Positions 23,657 through 29,782 of a DNA stretch of 30,883 nt are shown in pieces. Position 1 is the first letter of the stretch, and each line of letters begins with the position of its first letter. The position numbers and the translations under genes were made by a program. The stretch is from Bilophila wadsworthia ATCC 49260. Its GTDB lineage: Bacteria; Desulfobacterota; Desulfovibrionia; Desulfovibrionales; Desulfovibrionaceae. Location: positions 1 to 30,883 of the forward strand of contig NZ_JNJP01000047.1 in NCBI RefSeq assembly GCF_000701705.1. Direction: 5' to 3'. Below the pieces are notes generated by a model. The model was given only the letters and a program-made list of their open reading frames with translations, made no database searches and was not told the DNA's origin.

Positions 23657-24240
23657 AGATTGTACTTTTTGGGCAGAAATGGCTCGCCGCCGAAGTACTT
23701 AAAGCCATTACGGCTCTCCCCGGCGTTGATGTTGTTACTGTATGCCCGGACACCGAAACGCCCGATGCGCTACGCCGGACGGCCTTTAAGCTGGACATCC
23801 CCTTATATAATGATATGGACGCGCTCCCTCGGTGTGACATGGCGGTTGCGGCACATTGCCAGCGGTATATCCCCGCCGCCGTTCGTAGCCGGTGCGGGCT
23901 TGGTGTTCTAGCGTATCACCCCTCGCTACTTCCCCGTCATAGAGGGCGGGATGCCGTCAAATGGGCAGTGGCTATGCGTGACCCGATAACGGGCGGGACC
24001 GTGTACTGGATGGACGACGGCGCGGACACAGGGCCGATCGAAGCTCAGGAATGGTGCCATGTCCTGCCCGGTGAAACCGCCCCGGAAGTATGGCGGCGTT
24101 CCCTCGCGCCTATCGGAGTTCGGCTACTCACTGGAACGGTGGCACGGCTAGCAACAGGAGGGCGACCCCGAGCCAGACCGCAGGACGAACGTATAGCGAC
24201 GTGGGAACCGGCATTCACAACGCGAAAGCTGAAGGCATAA
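23653..24240 (+). CDS. Formyltransferase-like enzyme of the modification operon
   Basis: A 195-residue formyltransferase-fold protein, overlapping the ABC/GNAT stop by 4 nt. It begins MKIVLFGQKWLAAEVLKAI, has the hallmark HPSLLPRHRG (89-98) and MDDGADTGPI (120-129). Family enzymes (Fmt, PurN, ArnA) use N10-formyl-tetrahydrofolate and an Asn-x-His...Asp set. His89 and Asp125 are present, but the Asn position is Ala87 (AYH). The C-terminal OB/anticodon part of Fmt is missing. Genetic coupling to the ABC/GNAT gene argues for a role in making the modified base or its precursor, with a one-carbon unit as a possible source, rather than tRNA or purine metabolism. The missing Asn may mean altered chemistry. 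Confidence 0.82.
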   Translation: MKIVLFGQKWLAAEVLKAITALPGVDVVTVCPDTETPDALRRTAFKLDIPLYNDMDALPRCDMAVAAHCQRYIPAAVRSRCGLGVLAYHPSLLPRHRGRDAVKWAVAMRDPITGGTVYWMDDGADTGPIEAQEWCHVLPGETAPEVWRRSLAPIGVRLLTGTVARLATGGRPRARPQDERIATWEPAFTTRKLKA

Positions 24241-24243
24241 AAG

Positions 24244-24278
24244 AAGGCGGGGAACTTCCCCGCCTTTGTAATTTTATT
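24244..24278 (+). terminator. Rho-independent terminator after the modification operon
   Basis: AAGGCGGGG (24,244-24,252) and CCCCGCCTT (24,258-24,266) form a perfect 9-bp stem with a 5-nt loop, starting 4 nt after the formyltransferase stop and followed by a T-rich run. It closes the com operon. Confidence 0.88.
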
Positions 24279-24444
24279 GCGGAATCTGCAATTCGGTTTT
24301 TGTCGAAGTTATCATGCCGCTAGAGGCGGGGTTATCGCGCGCATCAACAGTCATGGCGCAAGCGCCTGCGATTGAAGTGTAGCCATACCCAAAACCCGAA
24401 GCATAAGGAAAAGGCAAAAAAGCGTGCCGCAAATCACGCGCGTA
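24274..24444 (-). pseudogene. Possible 3' remnant of a protein gene (fibre tip-like?)
   Basis: On the minus strand an open stretch of 57 codons without a convincing start reads ASGFGYGYTSIAGACAMTVD, then ARDNPASSGMITSTKTELQ to a stop. The Gly/Tyr/Ser-rich composition recalls the C-terminal tips of fibre proteins, and its position past the fibre genes in the opposite direction recalls alternative fibre ends of Mu-type G segments. There is no recognised family and no invertase gene nearby. The remainder of the gap to 24,529 shows nothing else convincing. Confidence 0.2.
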
Positions 24445-24529
24445 TTAGTTCACGGGGCCATAATGATAGGCAGGCTTTAAACGTGACCAGCAACATAAAC
24501 GGCAAGATTAACGGCTGTTCAGGTTGCGG

Positions 24530-25081
24530 CTAATGATATGAATCAAGAACTTCCTGTGGTTCCTCAAGCTGTTCGACGCTCGGCAAAGCCCCTGAAAGGC
24601 CCGCTGCCGCGCAGGCTATAACAATCCGCATTCTATATGTCTTATTTTTTAGGAGAGCATCAAGTTCTTCTTTATATTCTTCGCTGATTGATTCTTCAGC
24701 GACATTTTTCACAGCTTCAAAAATTTCTTTATTTAATTGAAATATAACATCAATTCTGGATGATATTTTTTCATCATCCAAATTTTTCTTTGAATAATCA
24801 TGGGCAAATTTATTTCTAATGTGTGAAATATTTTTTAATGAATCGTAAGCTGTTTTTCTCAGAAGTCCAACAGCACGGGCAAGGTTGACTTTGAAGGAAA
24901 AAGAATCTTCTCGTTTCAGGTCTATACTGCCGGGTACAATCCTTGCTTCAAGCATGTTCGTCAAGATGTCTTCAATATAAGCAACGCCGATAATAGCAAT
25001 TTCCCTATCTGACTTTCCGGAGAGTAAATCAGAACATTCCAAGAAGACTTCACTCGCCCGCTTACTGTCAAAATCATCCAT
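24530..25081 (-). CDS. MltR-like (mannitol-repressor superfamily) protein, accessory
   Basis: A 183-residue, mostly helical protein. VAYIEDILTNMLEARIVP, FKVNLARAVGLLRKTAYDSL and ISHIRNKFAHDYSKKNL match the MltR-type family, in which an R-N-x-F-A-H motif is typical. The start is supported by GAGGA just upstream on the minus strand. It is markedly AT-rich against the rest of the prophage and runs against the late genes, so it is probably a moron expressed in the lysogen. MltR-like proteins occur without mannitol genes in many mobile elements; a role in host physiology or defence is possible but not shown. The hydrophobic C-terminal run (IVIACAAAGLSGALPS) is unusual. Confidence 0.75.
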   Translation of the reverse strand: MDDFDSKRASEVFLECSDLLSGKSDREIAIIGVAYIEDILTNMLEARIVPGSIDLKREDSFSFKVNLARAVGLLRKTAYDSLKNISHIRNKFAHDYSKKNLDDEKISSRIDVIFQLNKEIFEAVKNVAEESISEEYKEELDALLKNKTYRMRIVIACAAAGLSGALPSVEQLEEPQEVLDSYH

Positions 25082-25099
25082 ATTTTCCTCGCATAGAAC

Positions 25100-25128
25100 A
25101 CGCCTTTTCCGGGCGTTTTTTTATTTTT
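25100..25128 (+). terminator. Small terminator-like hairpin upstream of the MltR-like gene
   Basis: ACGCC (25,100-25,104) pairs with GGCGT (25,112-25,116) with a 7-nt loop and is followed by a long T-tract (TTTTTTT then ATTTTT). In plus orientation it would stop transcripts coming from the left. There is no plus-strand gene directly before it, so it may be left from a lost gene or guard the decayed com from antisense read-through. Confidence 0.5.
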
Positions 25129-25191
25129 AGGTCTACACTCTTTTCATGAAATTACCATGACTGACCTTTGGGGGTAGTATATCTCCCTTGA

Positions 25192-25286
25192 CACCAGTGG
25201 GGAACTGGTGCTGACATCCGGTATGGACATGCCGAACCACGACCCCACATGGTGATAACGCACCATGTAGAATTTCCGCCTATGTT
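25192..25286 (+). promoter_or_regulatory. Second com-type structured leader
   Basis: Same three-hairpin layout as 22,005-22,101. CACCAGT/ACTGGTG (25,192-25,198 with 25,204-25,210), CGGTAT/ATGCCG (25,219-25,224 with 25,229-25,234, one G-U pair) and CATGGTG/CACCATG (25,248-25,254 with 25,261-25,267, again a 6-nt loop). The linker ACCACGACCCCA and the trailing TCCGCCTATGTT are nearly identical to the first leader, and the trailing motif again begins 8 nt after the third stem. Stem bases differ in compensating pairs. Confidence 0.6.
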
Positions 25287-25337
25287 GTGCCGTGACGGGG
25301 TGCAACAAAAACAGGTAAAGGTGAGGGGGGGTATAAG

Positions 25338-25504
25338 ATGGATAATAACAACGGAGAAAACCCGAGAAATTCGCTGTTCACACTGTAACCGTCTGCTCGC
25401 CAAAGGCGAGTGCTCTATCTTGAGCGGAAATGCCCCGGTACGGGACCCTCTGCATACGGTATGCCATAGTATCCTCTACTCCAAATTTTTCATACCAAAA
25501 CTAA
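25338..25504 (+). pseudogene. Decayed second com gene
   Basis: From ATG 25,338 the sequence can be read as a Com homologue only by correcting frameshifts. It begins MDNNNGEN, then after one base too many in a C-run gives REIRCSHCNRLLAKGEC. A further shift gives YLERKCP, and another gives RYGTLCIRYA. The first C-x2-C pair is intact, and the second has Tyr where Cys is expected (KCPRY). A longer uninterrupted frame spanning 25,249-25,614 is a composite of leader, com fragment and unrelated sequence. The preceding leader keeps the com-type layout. Best explained as an inactivated paralogue, perhaps from an earlier modification cassette. Confidence 0.6.
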
Positions 25505-25836
25505 ACGGCGTTGTACACAAAATTGTCTGGCGCGTTACACTCACAAAAGGGGAGAAGGGAGGGGCCGCTGTCTATTCCGCGAAAGACTTCCGGCGCAATC
25601 GGGGAAAAGCGTAGCCACCCCTCGTAATGAGAAATACCTGTTTATAAATACATGATAGTCTGTTAGAGATCTACAATTTGTTGGCTTTCAAATCTGTCAG
25701 AGGCGAAAAAAAGGACGTTTTCAGGGAAGCCTTACCGCGTTTCCGGCGTGAAAACCCCAAGTTTCCGCAGGAACCCGCTTGCGGCACCCTCCCGGGGCTT
25801 CGGGAGGCGCGGCTGTCTGCCTTATACATAAATCCC
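25505..25836. other. Prophage right margin and junction with host, no intact gene
   Basis: To 25,614 the plus strand keeps an open stretch (KIVWRVTLTKGEKGGAAVYS) that may be the tail of a lost gene. Related segments GGCGTTGTACACAAAA (near 25,506) and GGCGCGTTACACTCACAAAA (near 25,531) look like an imperfect direct repeat. AT-rich sequence with 22-nt-spaced repeats follows at 25,638-25,675. From about 25,690 the sequence returns to GC-rich host style, including CCTCCCGGGGCTTCGGGAGG near 25,790, a short stem that may end the tetR transcript (minus strand). Confidence 0.45.
25638..25675. repeat. Tandem imperfect repeats, possible transposase-binding sites at right end
   Basis: CTGTTTATAAATACA (25,638-25,652) and CTGTTAGAGATCTACA (25,660-25,675) are imperfect copies 22 nt apart; each ends in TACA. 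MuA sites are about 22 bp and two lie side by side at the Mu right end, which terminates in CA. The place, spacing and AT-rich character fit, but without the left end no match can be confirmed. Confidence 0.35.
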
Positions 25837-26439
25837 TTATTTTTCCGGCAGGATAATGTCGAGATAGGCGATATACAGTTCCTTCACGTCGAGCGGGGCC
25901 TTGTCCTTGAACATCCCTTGCCAGAGCAGCCCCTGCATGATCGGCGAGACGAGAAGCTGCGGGAACCGCTGGAGCGCCGGGTGCGGGTGCTCATGCGCGG
26001 CGAGGCGCAGGTTCTCCCGGTGCAGCTCGAGGATCGGGGCGACGAGCCCATGGTAGAACGGCGCGACGAGCTTGGGGTTGTGCAGCCCTTCTGCCCACAC
26101 CAGCCTGATGATCCGCGCCGTCCTTGAGCAGCCTTGTTCATCCAGCATCGGCCCGCAGAAACGGAGCAGCCTTTCGCGCAGGGTCGGCGTCTTGTCGTCG
26201 AGGATCTCCTTGGCCAGCGCGTGCATGGGCGCGAACGCAGACTCCGCGAGGCCGTTGAACAGCCCCTCCTTATCCCCGAAATGCAGATACAACGTGCCCT
26301 TGGCGACCCCGGCCCGCCGGGCGATGTCTTCCATGCGCGCTCCGGCGTACCCCTTTGCGGCGAATTCTTCCAGTGCGGCGTCAAGGATGGCCTCCCGGCG
26401 CGCTTCCGTCTTTTTCCGGCATTTCGTTTGTTGTGCCAT
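25837..26439 (-). CDS. TetR/AcrR-family repressor of the efflux operon
   Basis: A 200-residue TetR-type regulator, start MAQQTKCRKKTEARREAILD. The N-terminal helix-turn-helix spans about residues 15-60 (AALEEFAAKGYAGARMEDIA, then RRAGVAKGTLYLHFGDKEGL). The rest is the helical ligand-binding/dimer domain. It is the third gene of a minus-strand operon, 8 nt after the MFS gene, and most likely represses its own operon at the palindrome at 29,268-29,283. The ligand is unknown. It is the first host gene beyond the prophage. Confidence 0.93.
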   Translation of the reverse strand: MAQQTKCRKKTEARREAILDAALEEFAAKGYAGARMEDIARRAGVAKGTLYLHFGDKEGLFNGLAESAFAPMHALAKEILDDKTPTLRERLLRFCGPMLDEQGCSRTARIIRLVWAEGLHNPKLVAPFYHGLVAPILELHRENLRLAAHEHPHPALQRFPQLLVSPIMQGLLWQGMFKDKAPLDVKELYIAYLDIILPEK

Positions 26440-26447
26440 GCGTCCGC

Positions 26448-27977
26448 CTACCGGGTTTTCTTGTTGATGGGTGTGGACAGCCAGACCAGCCCGGCCAGCC
26501 CGATGAAGGCTATGGACGCCAGCCAGAACAGCTCGTTGAACCCGAGCAGGAACCCTTGCCGCGTGATTTCGTTGGCGACCCAGACCTTGGCCTGTTCCGG
26601 CGAGAGGCCCATCTGCGTGAGCTGGTTGAGCCCGTGCTGCGCCGCCGGGTTGAACGGGTTGATGGACTCGGTGAGCCGGACGTGGTGCAGGGCTTCCTGC
26701 CGTTCCCACATGGTGGTGGCGAGGGACGACCCGATGGAGCCCGCCAGCACGCGGGTGCAGTTGGAGAGGCTGGAGGCGTTGGCGATGTCCTTGGCGTCGA
26801 GCCCCGAAATGATGATGCTCGTAAGCGGCATGAAGAACATGGCCACGCCGATCCCCTGTACGACCTGCGGCCAGAGGACGAAGGCGAAATCGACGTCCGG
26901 CGAGAACAGGGTGCGCAGGTAGAAGGCCGCCGAGAAAACCAGAAAGCTCATGGTGACGATGACCCGCATGTCGATGCGCTGCGCGAACCGCCCGATGAGC
27001 GGCGAGAGGAAGACCGGGAAAATCCCGATGGGCGCGAGGGAGAGCCCGGCCCACATGGAGGTATAGCCGAGCCGCGTCTGGAGCATCATGGGCATCATGA
27101 CCACCCCGGCGAAATAAAACAGGAACCCGAGGCTGATGCAGATTGTGCCCACGGTGAAGTTACGGTGCCGGAACAACGAGAGGTCGACCACGGGATGCTC
27201 TTCGGTGAGCTCCCACGCCACAAGGAGCACCAGCCCCACGACCGTGAGGACGCCGAGGATCACGATGTAGCCGGAGGCGAACCAGTCCTTGTCCTTGCCC
27301 TCGTCGAGCATGAGCTGGAGGCAGCCCACGCCGATGATGAGGAGGATCAGCCCCACGGTGTCGATGGGGTTCTTGGCGGTGGCCGTCTCGCGCCCGGCCA
27401 TGGGGATGCGCAGCGCGACGAGGCACACGGCCCCCACGGGTACGTTGACGAAAAAGATCCAGTTCCACGTATAGTTGTCGCAGATATACCCGCCGAGGAT
27501 CGGCCCGAGGATGGGCGCGAGCACGATGGTCATGGACCACAGGGAAAGGGCGATGCCGCGTTTCTCGCGGGGATAGCAGGCCAGCAGGAGGCTTTGGGAA
27601 AGCGGGATGAGCGGCCCGGCGGCGGCCCCCTGCAAAATGCGGCAGATGATGAGCATCCCGAGGCTGCTGGATATGCCGCACAGGAACGAGGCCACGACGA
27701 ACAGGAACGTGGACCAGAAATACAGCCGCACCTCGCCCATGCGCCGGGCGAGCCAGCCGGTGAGCGGGATGGCGATGGCGTTGGCGACCCCGAAGAAGGT
27801 GATGACCCACGTCCCCTGCGAAGACGCCACGCCGAGGTTGCCCGCGATGGTGGGCAGGGCGACGTTGGCGATGGTGGAGTCGAGCACGGTCATGGCCGTG
27901 ACTACCGAAATCCCGATGGTGGCGATGACGAGCATCCCGCCCTGAAGCGGCGGCAGGGGCTGGGCGCGTCCGCTCAT
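26448..27977 (-). CDS. MFS drug exporter, DHA2 (EmrB/QacA) family
   Basis: A 509-residue inner-membrane protein with about 14 hydrophobic segments. Hallmarks: the motif D1-like VLDSTIANVALPTIAGNLGV in TM1 and after, GWLARRMGEVRLYFWSTFLF (motif A), ILQGAAAGPLIPLSQSLLL, and the antiporter motif C-like region LAPILGPILGGYI. It would export drugs or toxic organics using the proton gradient, together with the HlyD-type partner encoded just upstream (4-nt overlap). No outer-membrane channel gene is in the window. A trivial open frame on the opposite strand over the same region is a coding shadow. Confidence 0.95.
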   Translation of the reverse strand: MSGRAQPLPPLQGGMLVIATIGISVVTAMTVLDSTIANVALPTIAGNLGVASSQGTWVITFFGVANAIAIPLTGWLARRMGEVRLYFWSTFLFVVASFLCGISSSLGMLIICRILQGAAAGPLIPLSQSLLLACYPREKRGIALSLWSMTIVLAPILGPILGGYICDNYTWNWIFFVNVPVGAVCLVALRIPMAGRETATAKNPIDTVGLILLIIGVGCLQLMLDEGKDKDWFASGYIVILGVLTVVGLVLLVAWELTEEHPVVDLSLFRHRNFTVGTICISLGFLFYFAGVVMMPMMLQTRLGYTSMWAGLSLAPIGIFPVFLSPLIGRFAQRIDMRVIVTMSFLVFSAAFYLRTLFSPDVDFAFVLWPQVVQGIGVAMFFMPLTSIIISGLDAKDIANASSLSNCTRVLAGSIGSSLATTMWERQEALHHVRLTESINPFNPAAQHGLNQLTQMGLSPEQAKVWVANEITRQGFLLGFNELFWLASIAFIGLAGLVWLSTPINKKTR

Positions 27978-29200
27978 GGCTTGCCCTGGACGGGGCAGAC
28001 GCCGGGCAGGGCGTTGTCCCGGATGATGCCGGAGATGGTCGCCTCGACGGGGGCGAAATCGACGGCGGGGGCCTGCGAGACGAGATCGCCGGGCACGGGT
28101 TCGGTGCGGGCCGAGGCGGCGAGGAGCCGCCCCGATGTATCGGACGTGTCGACCTTCACTACGGCGGACAGGCCCACCAGCAGGGGGTGTTCCCTGAGGT
28201 CGGCGGGGTCGATTTCAATGCGCACGGGCACGCGCTGGACGATCTTGATCCAGTTGCCGGTGGCGTTCTGGGGCGGCAGGAGGGAGAAGGCGCTGCCCGT
28301 CCCGGCGGAGAAGCCGGTCACGCGGCCATGATAGGTGACGTCGCCGCCGTACATGTCCACGCGGATCACGGCGGGCTGGCCGATGCGCATCTTGTGGAGC
28401 TGGACTTCCTTGAAATTGGCGTCGATCCACAGGCGGTGCAGGGGGATCACGGTCATGAGCGGGGTGCCGGGCGATACGACTTCGCCAGCCTGCACGCCGC
28501 GTTTGGCGATCTGCCCGGCGGCGGGGCTCAGGACGGTGGTGCGCTGGAGCGCGAGCCAGCAGTCGCGCACGTTGGCGGCGGCCTGGCGCACGGCGGGCTG
28601 CTCGGCGAGCCCGGTATCCAGCAGCACGGCGGCAAGCGCGTTGCGTTCCTCTTCGGCGGCGGCGAGCGCCACGGCGGCATTCTCGCGGTCGTCGCGGGCG
28701 TGCTTCAATTCTTCCGCGCCAATGGCTTTGGCCTTGCCCAGCGCCTCGCGCCGGGTCAGGTTGTCGGCTTTCTGGCGCAGATCCACCCGGCGCATCCGGA
28801 TGGCGGCCTCGGTTTCCCGGAGCTGCGCCTGAAGGCGGCAGTTGTCGCGCACGGCGGAAGCCAGCGCCACGAGGGAGCGCTCATAGGCAAGGCGGGCGTC
28901 CACGGGATCAAGGCGCACGAGCGTTTGCCCGGCGGCGACCATGTCGTTGTCGTCCACATCCACGGCGACGACCTTGCCGCTCACCTGCGGCATGATGCGC
29001 AGCACATTGCCGGCGACATAGGCGTCGTCCGTGCTTTCCTCAAAACGCAGAAACAGATACCACCACGCGCCCGCGCCTATCCCCGCGAGCAGGAACAGCA
29101 AAAGCAGGAAGCCGACGATCGGGCCCTTGCGGGGGCGTTTGCGCCGCTGCGGAGCCTTGTCGTTGTCCGGGGTCATGGAAAGATTTTCGTCTGTCGTCAT
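27974..29200 (-). CDS. HlyD/EmrA-type membrane fusion protein
   Basis: A 408-residue periplasmic adaptor: a short basic cytoplasmic head (RRKRPRKG), one membrane anchor (IVGFLLLLFLLAGIGAGAWW, ~residues 28-48), then the barrel-sandwich (STDDAYVAGNVLRIMPQVSG), a long alpha hairpin (about 95-205) and a return strand (VLSPAAGQIAKRGVQAGEVV). It connects the MFS pump to an outer-membrane channel. It is the first gene of the pump operon, and the putative operator lies 68 nt or so upstream of its start. A start at the MTPDN codon 7 residues downstream is also possible. Confidence 0.93.
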   Translation of the reverse strand: MTTDENLSMTPDNDKAPQRRKRPRKGPIVGFLLLLFLLAGIGAGAWWYLFLRFEESTDDAYVAGNVLRIMPQVSGKVVAVDVDDNDMVAAGQTLVRLDPVDARLAYERSLVALASAVRDNCRLQAQLRETEAAIRMRRVDLRQKADNLTRREALGKAKAIGAEELKHARDDRENAAVALAAAEEERNALAAVLLDTGLAEQPAVRQAAANVRDCWLALQRTTVLSPAAGQIAKRGVQAGEVVSPGTPLMTVIPLHRLWIDANFKEVQLHKMRIGQPAVIRVDMYGGDVTYHGRVTGFSAGTGSAFSLLPPQNATGNWIKIVQRVPVRIEIDPADLREHPLLVGLSAVVKVDTSDTSGRLLAASARTEPVPGDLVSQAPAVDFAPVEATISGIIRDNALPGVCPVQGKP

Positions 29201-29267
29201 GAGAGGCTCCCGCGTGGTGCATGGTTCCCTGAACTGCCACTATTTTCACATGTTATGGGAGAAATTG

Positions 29268-29283
29268 AACTGACCGGTCAGTT
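29268..29283. promoter_or_regulatory. Perfect 16-bp palindrome, likely TetR operator
   Basis: AACTGACCGGTCAGTT is fully self-complementary and lies upstream of the pump operon, read leftward. The TGACCGGTCA core resembles known TetR/AcrR-type operators. With a TetR gene in the same operon, an autoregulated, drug-induced switch is the natural reading. On the minus strand TATAAAA lies right before it, possibly part of the promoter. Confidence 0.75.
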
Positions 29284-29782
29284 TTATACCACGCCCCGCG
29301 CACCGTCAATCGGTTTTTGGCGCGCGGGGCGCCGTGCCGCGGCGGGTCCGCCTGCGCGGACGATGGAGGGGCGTCTTCGTGGCGGGCTGGCGCGGAACGC
29401 TCAGGCCAGTTCGGAGTCACGGCTTAGGGCATGTAAGCCGGGGCCTTTCAGGGTGTTCTTGCGCGGCCCTGTGCGCCGCGAGCCGGAGGGTACGTGGAGC
29501 CGTGGCGCGTCCCGTCCCGGCATACGGTTAAGGACGGCCTCTCGACATGGGAAACGATGGAAAAAACGCTGCGGGCTGTGAGGCTTGCTCTACGGGGTGC
29601 CCGCGCAACCGGGCGGGGGGCCTTCCCGGTCGGTGTGGGGGAGGAACGTTTGAGGGCACCGGGGTACGCCGCGTGTGCCTGTCCCGGGCGGGCCCGGCGG
29701 CATGGGGCATCCCATGCCCCGGCAAATCGGGATCAGGGCGACCCCGCCGTGGGGACCCGCCCGCGCCACGGCAAAAGGGGGC
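29284..29782. other. GC-rich gap between efflux operon and EamA gene, no gene supported
   Basis: Open frames here are all of the low-complexity Arg/Gly/Pro type expected from random high-GC sequence, without ribosome sites or recognisable products. One hairpin, GGCATGGG/CCCATGCC with a GCAT loop (29,699-29,718), lies 65 nt downstream of the EamA stop on the minus strand and could help end its transcript, though no T-tract follows. Confidence 0.6.

Larger units (their letters stand above)
1..25680 (+). mobile_element. Mu-like prophage, late region and right end (left end outside window)
   Basis: A continuous run of Mu-type morphogenesis genes (gp27, gp28, gp29, F, I/Z, capsid, gp36, G, gp37, gp38, L, M, gp41, tape measure, N, P, gp45-48, tail fibre) in nearly Mu order, followed by a com/mom-like operon, identifies a Mu-family prophage. 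Virtually all structural genes are on the plus strand with short overlaps. Transposase, repressor and lysis genes are expected to the left and are not in the window. The right boundary is estimated: phage-like remnants continue to about 25,614, tandem 22-nt-spaced repeats lie at 25,638-25,675, and a host tetR gene ends at 25,837. The exact terminal CA and the target duplication cannot be set without the left end. Confidence 0.9.

Noticed and set aside
23653..24240. Formyltransferase as a housekeeping Fmt or PurN gene
   Set aside because: Too short for Fmt, lacks the catalytic Asn, and is translationally coupled to the phage ABC/GNAT gene.
25249..25614. Reading 25,249-25,614 as one intact 121-residue gene
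   Set aside because: Its first part is the structured leader, the middle is a frameshifted com piece and the end is unrelated, so it is a composite open frame rather than a gene.
26355..28331. 658-codon plus-strand frame opposite the efflux genes
   Set aside because: Highly charged low-complexity product (runs of E, D, H, G, R) mirroring the hydrophobic MFS protein on the other strand.
28187..29581. Plus-strand frame opposite the HlyD gene
   Set aside because: Antisense shadow; the HlyD product on the minus strand shows an anchor, hairpin and barrel-sandwich in order.
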